Source: Kribbella sp. NBC_01245 (GTDB taxonomy: Bacteria > Actinomycetota > Actinomycetes > Propionibacteriales > Kribbellaceae). From it: a stretch of 64,000 nt of DNA. The stretch spans positions 6,386,001 to 6,450,000 of the forward strand of contig NZ_CP108487.1 in the NCBI RefSeq assembly GCF_036226525.1, written 5' to 3'. This document shows positions 61,419 through 64,000 of the stretch, one piece after another. Numbering within the stretch: the stretch's first letter is position 1; every line of letters begins with the position of its first letter. The position numbers and the translations under genes are program-made. A model generated the notes under the pieces. It did no database searches, was not told where the DNA came from, and saw only the letters and a list, made by a program, of their open reading frames with translations.

Positions 61419-63083
61419 ATGGACCGGCCGCGTAGGCCAGAGCCCGTCGAACCGGACCGCCCGTCCGATCAGACCCCCGGCCGCGACGCCTCGATCGAAC
61501 CTGCCATCTCTGAGGCTGTCGACAGCCCAGAACCCAGCATTCAGCAGGACACCACCGATCCCGGGTACCGAGCGGTCGAGGGGCGACCCGGGGCCGCTGC
61601 CGGGCCGGCCAAGGACTCGCTCGACTCACGCGGGCACAAGGAACAGGACGACCGGCCAGATCAAACCCCGATACGACCAGTCCGTGATGGCGAAGACTCT
61701 GCCGACCAGCACTCTGGACGTGACACAGCGACGAGCGAGAACGCACAGTCATCCAGTGACTCGACGTCGATCGCCCAGGATGCCGCTGACCGGGCGCCCG
61801 CGGGAATGCGCGAAAAGATGCTGGAGGACCCGAGGTTTACACGCCTTGGCTGGGGATCCGGTGATGAGGCCAACTCGGATGACGGAGCTGACGACGGCGC
61901 CCACTCTGGCAAGCAAATAGAGGACCGCAACATCGAGACCAAGGAACAAGCGCCTCCTGAACGGCGCAATGTCGACGACGGCGAACGCACTGCGGGCGTC
62001 GATCCGGCCCGAATAGTAGACGAAGAGCGAGCCCGCACTGACGAGCCAGCGGTCGCTGATGACGATGCCGAGTCTGTGCACAAAGACGTGCCGTACGCAG
62101 CCGTAGACGCTACTGATCGAAGTCGCGATCCGGTCGCCAATCCCGAGAGCTCACCCGATACCTCGGAGGGACCGTCGAACGACGACCATCACAATGACAG
62201 CATCGACGACGACGTCAGCAAGGGCCGCGAAACCGCAGATCGCTGGGACCTCTTCAGCGCCGATGCCGAAGTCAACGGTGAGATCGTCCGGGCGCGCTTC
62301 GATCGCTGGAACCCTGAGCAATTCACAATGTCACGACCGCCGAAACCGGATGCCATCGAGCTGAACACCCCTCCACCAGATGAAGATCCCCTCGACGTCG
62401 ACGTCCAACGTGCCGAGGACGGGCGAAATGCAGTTCTATACGTGGCAAACCACAAGGATTCTAAGCCCTGGTTGGAGCCGGTAGTCGACTGCGAACCCGT
62501 AGTCCAAAGCGTGTATGTCTCAATCGATCAAGGAGGTGGCCACGGTCACATCCGGCATGGTGCGATGGGTACTGACGAAATGCAGGCTCGCAGGGTGGCC
62601 TATAACGAAGATCCCGCTCAGTTGGACCCAGGAAAGAGGGCTCTCGGTATCGATGGCCTCGACCCGACCAAGCCGCACTACTGCGGTCGAGACGCCACAA
62701 GGATTCACGACGCGACAGCCTTCGCGGCTGCGTACCTCGGAGCGACTGAGCATCCCGACGTTCGGGCGGTGCTCACAGCTCGATGGGATGAGAATTTCAA
62801 GCCCCTGTTGATCCCAATTCCGATTGCTGATCTTCTCGGCCCGGACGGACATCGATTCTGCTCTGGATTCGCACTCAAAGACTGGCCAGAGTCCAAGAAG
62901 CAGCGTAAGCAGTGGCTGCAGGCGCGAGATTCGGGGAGCGACCTAGGATCAGTTAAAGAGCCTGAGGTGGAGCAGATACCGACCTTTGAAGGCGGTGAGA
63001 TCGCAGTAACTTTCAAGAGGAACCTTGGCGGTACTGGATATGAGATCGGAACAATCTTCCCTCGACTGTCCCGAGATTTGTGA
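61419..63083 (+). CDS. Polymorphic toxin 2: shared N-terminus, different C-terminus (possible CdiA-type RNase)
   Basis: A 554-residue protein. The first ~155 residues align with toxin 1 (MDRPRRPEP start; MREKMLEDPRFTRLGWGSG at ~130). The middle is disordered. From ~270 a different globular domain has VSIDQGGGHGHIRHGAMGTD, then DATAFAAAYLGATEHPDVRA and a last strand GTGYEIGTIFPRL. The His cluster after Gly-Gly and the terminal strand recall RNase A-like/BECR-fold CdiA toxins, a low-confidence match. The gene next to it resembles a CdiI immunity protein, which supports the toxin reading. Confidence 0.7.
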   Translation: MDRPRRPEPVEPDRPSDQTPGRDASIEPAISEAVDSPEPSIQQDTTDPGYRAVEGRPGAAAGPAKDSLDSRGHKEQDDRPDQTPIRPVRDGEDSADQHSGRDTATSENAQSSSDSTSIAQDAADRAPAGMREKMLEDPRFTRLGWGSGDEANSDDGADDGAHSGKQIEDRNIETKEQAPPERRNVDDGERTAGVDPARIVDEERARTDEPAVADDDAESVHKDVPYAAVDATDRSRDPVANPESSPDTSEGPSNDDHHNDSIDDDVSKGRETADRWDLFSADAEVNGEIVRARFDRWNPEQFTMSRPPKPDAIELNTPPPDEDPLDVDVQRAEDGRNAVLYVANHKDSKPWLEPVVDCEPVVQSVYVSIDQGGGHGHIRHGAMGTDEMQARRVAYNEDPAQLDPGKRALGIDGLDPTKPHYCGRDATRIHDATAFAAAYLGATEHPDVRAVLTARWDENFKPLLIPIPIADLLGPDGHRFCSGFALKDWPESKKQRKQWLQARDSGSDLGSVKEPEVEQIPTFEGGEIAVTFKRNLGGTGYEIGTIFPRLSRDL

Positions 63084-63100
63084 TGGCAAGGAGCGTTGGA

Positions 63101-63433
63101 ATGCCCGGAATTGACATGTACTGGCTTAAGGATAAGACGGTTCCGTTTGCGACCTTCCTCGGTCTCATTCAAGCGTATTACCATCCGGAAGTTCGGAATG
63201 ATGAATTTGATCTGCTGGTAGGTCGCGCGCAAGCGAATCGTCCTGATGACTTGCAGATGGCGACATTCAAGCAGGAGTTCGTCCGGCTCCTCCGGGGCGA
63301 TCGCGAGGGGTTGCACCCTGAGGCGATAGACGCCGCGACCGAGTACGACGACTGGGACAACGACGACGAGTTTCTGCTGTGGCTGTGGCAGCAGCTGTAT
63401 CCGACCGAGCCGGTTCCCGAGCGTGACGAGTGA
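63101..63433 (+). CDS. CdiI-like immunity protein of toxin 2
   Basis: A 110-residue acidic helical protein. I chose ATG 63101 (MPGIDMYWLKDK) because AAGGAG lies seven bases upstream; starts at 63080 and 63083 overlap the toxin stop. FATFLGLIQAYYHPEV, FKQEFVRLLRG and FLLWLWQQLYP follow the spacing of helical contact-dependent-inhibition immunity proteins (aromatic Y-x-H after the first helix, acidic patch near the end). Position and acidity fit immunity to toxin 2. Confidence 0.6.
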   Translation: MPGIDMYWLKDKTVPFATFLGLIQAYYHPEVRNDEFDLLVGRAQANRPDDLQMATFKQEFVRLLRGDREGLHPEAIDAATEYDDWDNDDEFLLWLWQQLYPTEPVPERDE

Positions 63434-63658
63434 TCAGTTTGACCAGTCAGCATTCCACCCTTCGCGATGGCCCGAATACTCTGCCGACCGATCAAGCGCA
63501 GCGACGGCAGGCTGCAGCTGTGAACGGACTGAGAGGGCGGCGGCCAGAGTGCAGCCCGGCGCCCTGAAGCACGCCACCGAGTCGCTCGGCTCAGTGGCTT
63601 GTGGCCTCGACGACGATTACATCCGTTGTAGGGGCCTGAGTTGACTGTTGGATGCCGG

Positions 63659-64000
63659 TCATGCGGTAGGTCGATTGGCTTGGTTTAGCATTCGGTTGAT
63701 GGTCTCCAGCAGCACTCCGTTATCGGCAGACCCTCGCCACTGCACGAACTCGAGGTTGTCGTCGCCTAGAAGCTGGGCCAATACCCCAACAGAGCCTGGC
63801 CCGAGCGGGGCGGGGGCCACGAGAATCACCGGTACGCCAAAGTCGGCCCGGAGAGCGAATCCGGACGCATCTTGTGCTCGGAACGTCGGTGCGCGCGTGA
63901 ACTTTGCCTGCACGATGATGCTTCTCGCGCCCCGCTTCAGTATGATCCCGGTCGAGCCGTCCTGGAGCCCGGTCTCAGCCCTGTATTCAGCCGGGCCAAA
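63659..64000 (-). CDS. C-terminus of a nuclease-like protein, cut by the window edge
   Basis: The frame is open to the last base of the window, and 113 residues are visible. It contains GLQDGSTGIILKRGARSIIV followed directly by QAKF, a D-x(n)-Q-x-K pattern of Mrr/restriction-endonuclease-like domains, then VPVILVAPAPLGP and LEFVQWRG. The gene begins to the right of the window. GTG 63913 is only an internal codon. The right neighbour of the toxin array may thus be a further nuclease or defence gene. Confidence 0.65.
   Translation of the reverse strand, partial: FGPAEYRAETGLQDGSTGIILKRGARSIIVQAKFTRAPTFRAQDASGFALRADFGVPVILVAPAPLGPGSVGVLAQLLGDDNLEFVQWRGSADNGVLLETINRMLNQANRPTA

Noticed and set aside
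63423..63644. 73-codon frame on + after the CdiI-like gene
   Set aside because: Overlaps the previous stop but its composition is not protein-like and no immunity family is recognised.
1..64000. CRISPR arrays, rRNA, tRNA, complete insertion sequences, integrase
   Set aside because: Looked for regular spaced repeats, RNA gene cores, DDE/tyrosine/serine recombinase motifs; none seen.

Overview
The window is high-G+C DNA with frequent GTG starts, strongly GC-biased third codon positions and gene families typical of Actinomycetota (actinobacterial PrgI/TrbL-type transfer genes, a type ISP restriction enzyme). A mycolic-acid actinomycete such as Nocardia, Rhodococcus or Gordonia would fit, but nothing here fixes the genus. 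There are no rRNA or tRNA genes, no CRISPR array and no complete transposase. The whole stretch looks like accessory DNA: a defence/nuclease island followed by a conjugative-element-like region and a polymorphic-toxin cluster.

Layout. 1-6.3 kb: the 3' part of an unrecognised gene, a MazG-like pyrophosphohydrolase followed by a truncated PCMT-like methyltransferase, a 2H phosphoesterase, an MFS exporter and a membrane-bound diguanylate cyclase. 6.7-30.5 kb: a nuclease-rich island with a single-chain type ISP restriction-modification enzyme, a CutA-like protein, a PIN protein, a DUF2726 protein, a large Mrr-nuclease/STAND-NTPase protein, a PD-(D/E)XK protein, a Gabija-like pair (OLD/TOPRIM ATPase plus UvrD-like helicase), a probable PD-(D/E)XK protein, a RusA-like resolvase, an HNH protein and a PD-(D/E)XK protein fused to a YfaP/DUF2135-like beta domain.

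31-43.6 kb: a leftward operon of seven genes that begins with a ribbon-helix-helix protein and runs through an unknown partner, a type IA topoisomerase, a phosphoesterase-like protein, a PrgI-family protein, a VirB4-like protein and a TrbL/VirB6-like membrane protein. It ends at a perfect 15-bp bidirectional terminator. The VirB4-like and phosphoesterase-like proteins both appear to have lost catalytic residues. No relaxase is seen. 43.9-50.3 kb: a rightward run of small, mostly unknown proteins plus a single-stranded-DNA-binding protein, ending at a strong terminator. The two operons diverge from an AT-rich region with palindromes that may hold promoters, operators or an origin of transfer.

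50.6-63.4 kb: a rightward, tightly overlapped gene run: AAA ATPase, internally duplicated small protein, zinc-ribbon protein, TraG/FtsK-like protein with a broken P-loop, intact HerA/VirB4-like ATPase, polymorphic toxin (restriction-endonuclease fold), likely immunity gene, orphan YezG-like immunity gene, then a second toxin with the same N-terminus and a different C-terminus plus its likely CdiI-type immunity gene. Remnants of the 3' ends of the immunity and HerA genes lie just before toxin 2 and record the recombination that built the array. My main hypothesis is that these ATPases and toxins form one delivery system. The right edge cuts a leftward gene with a nuclease-like C-terminus.
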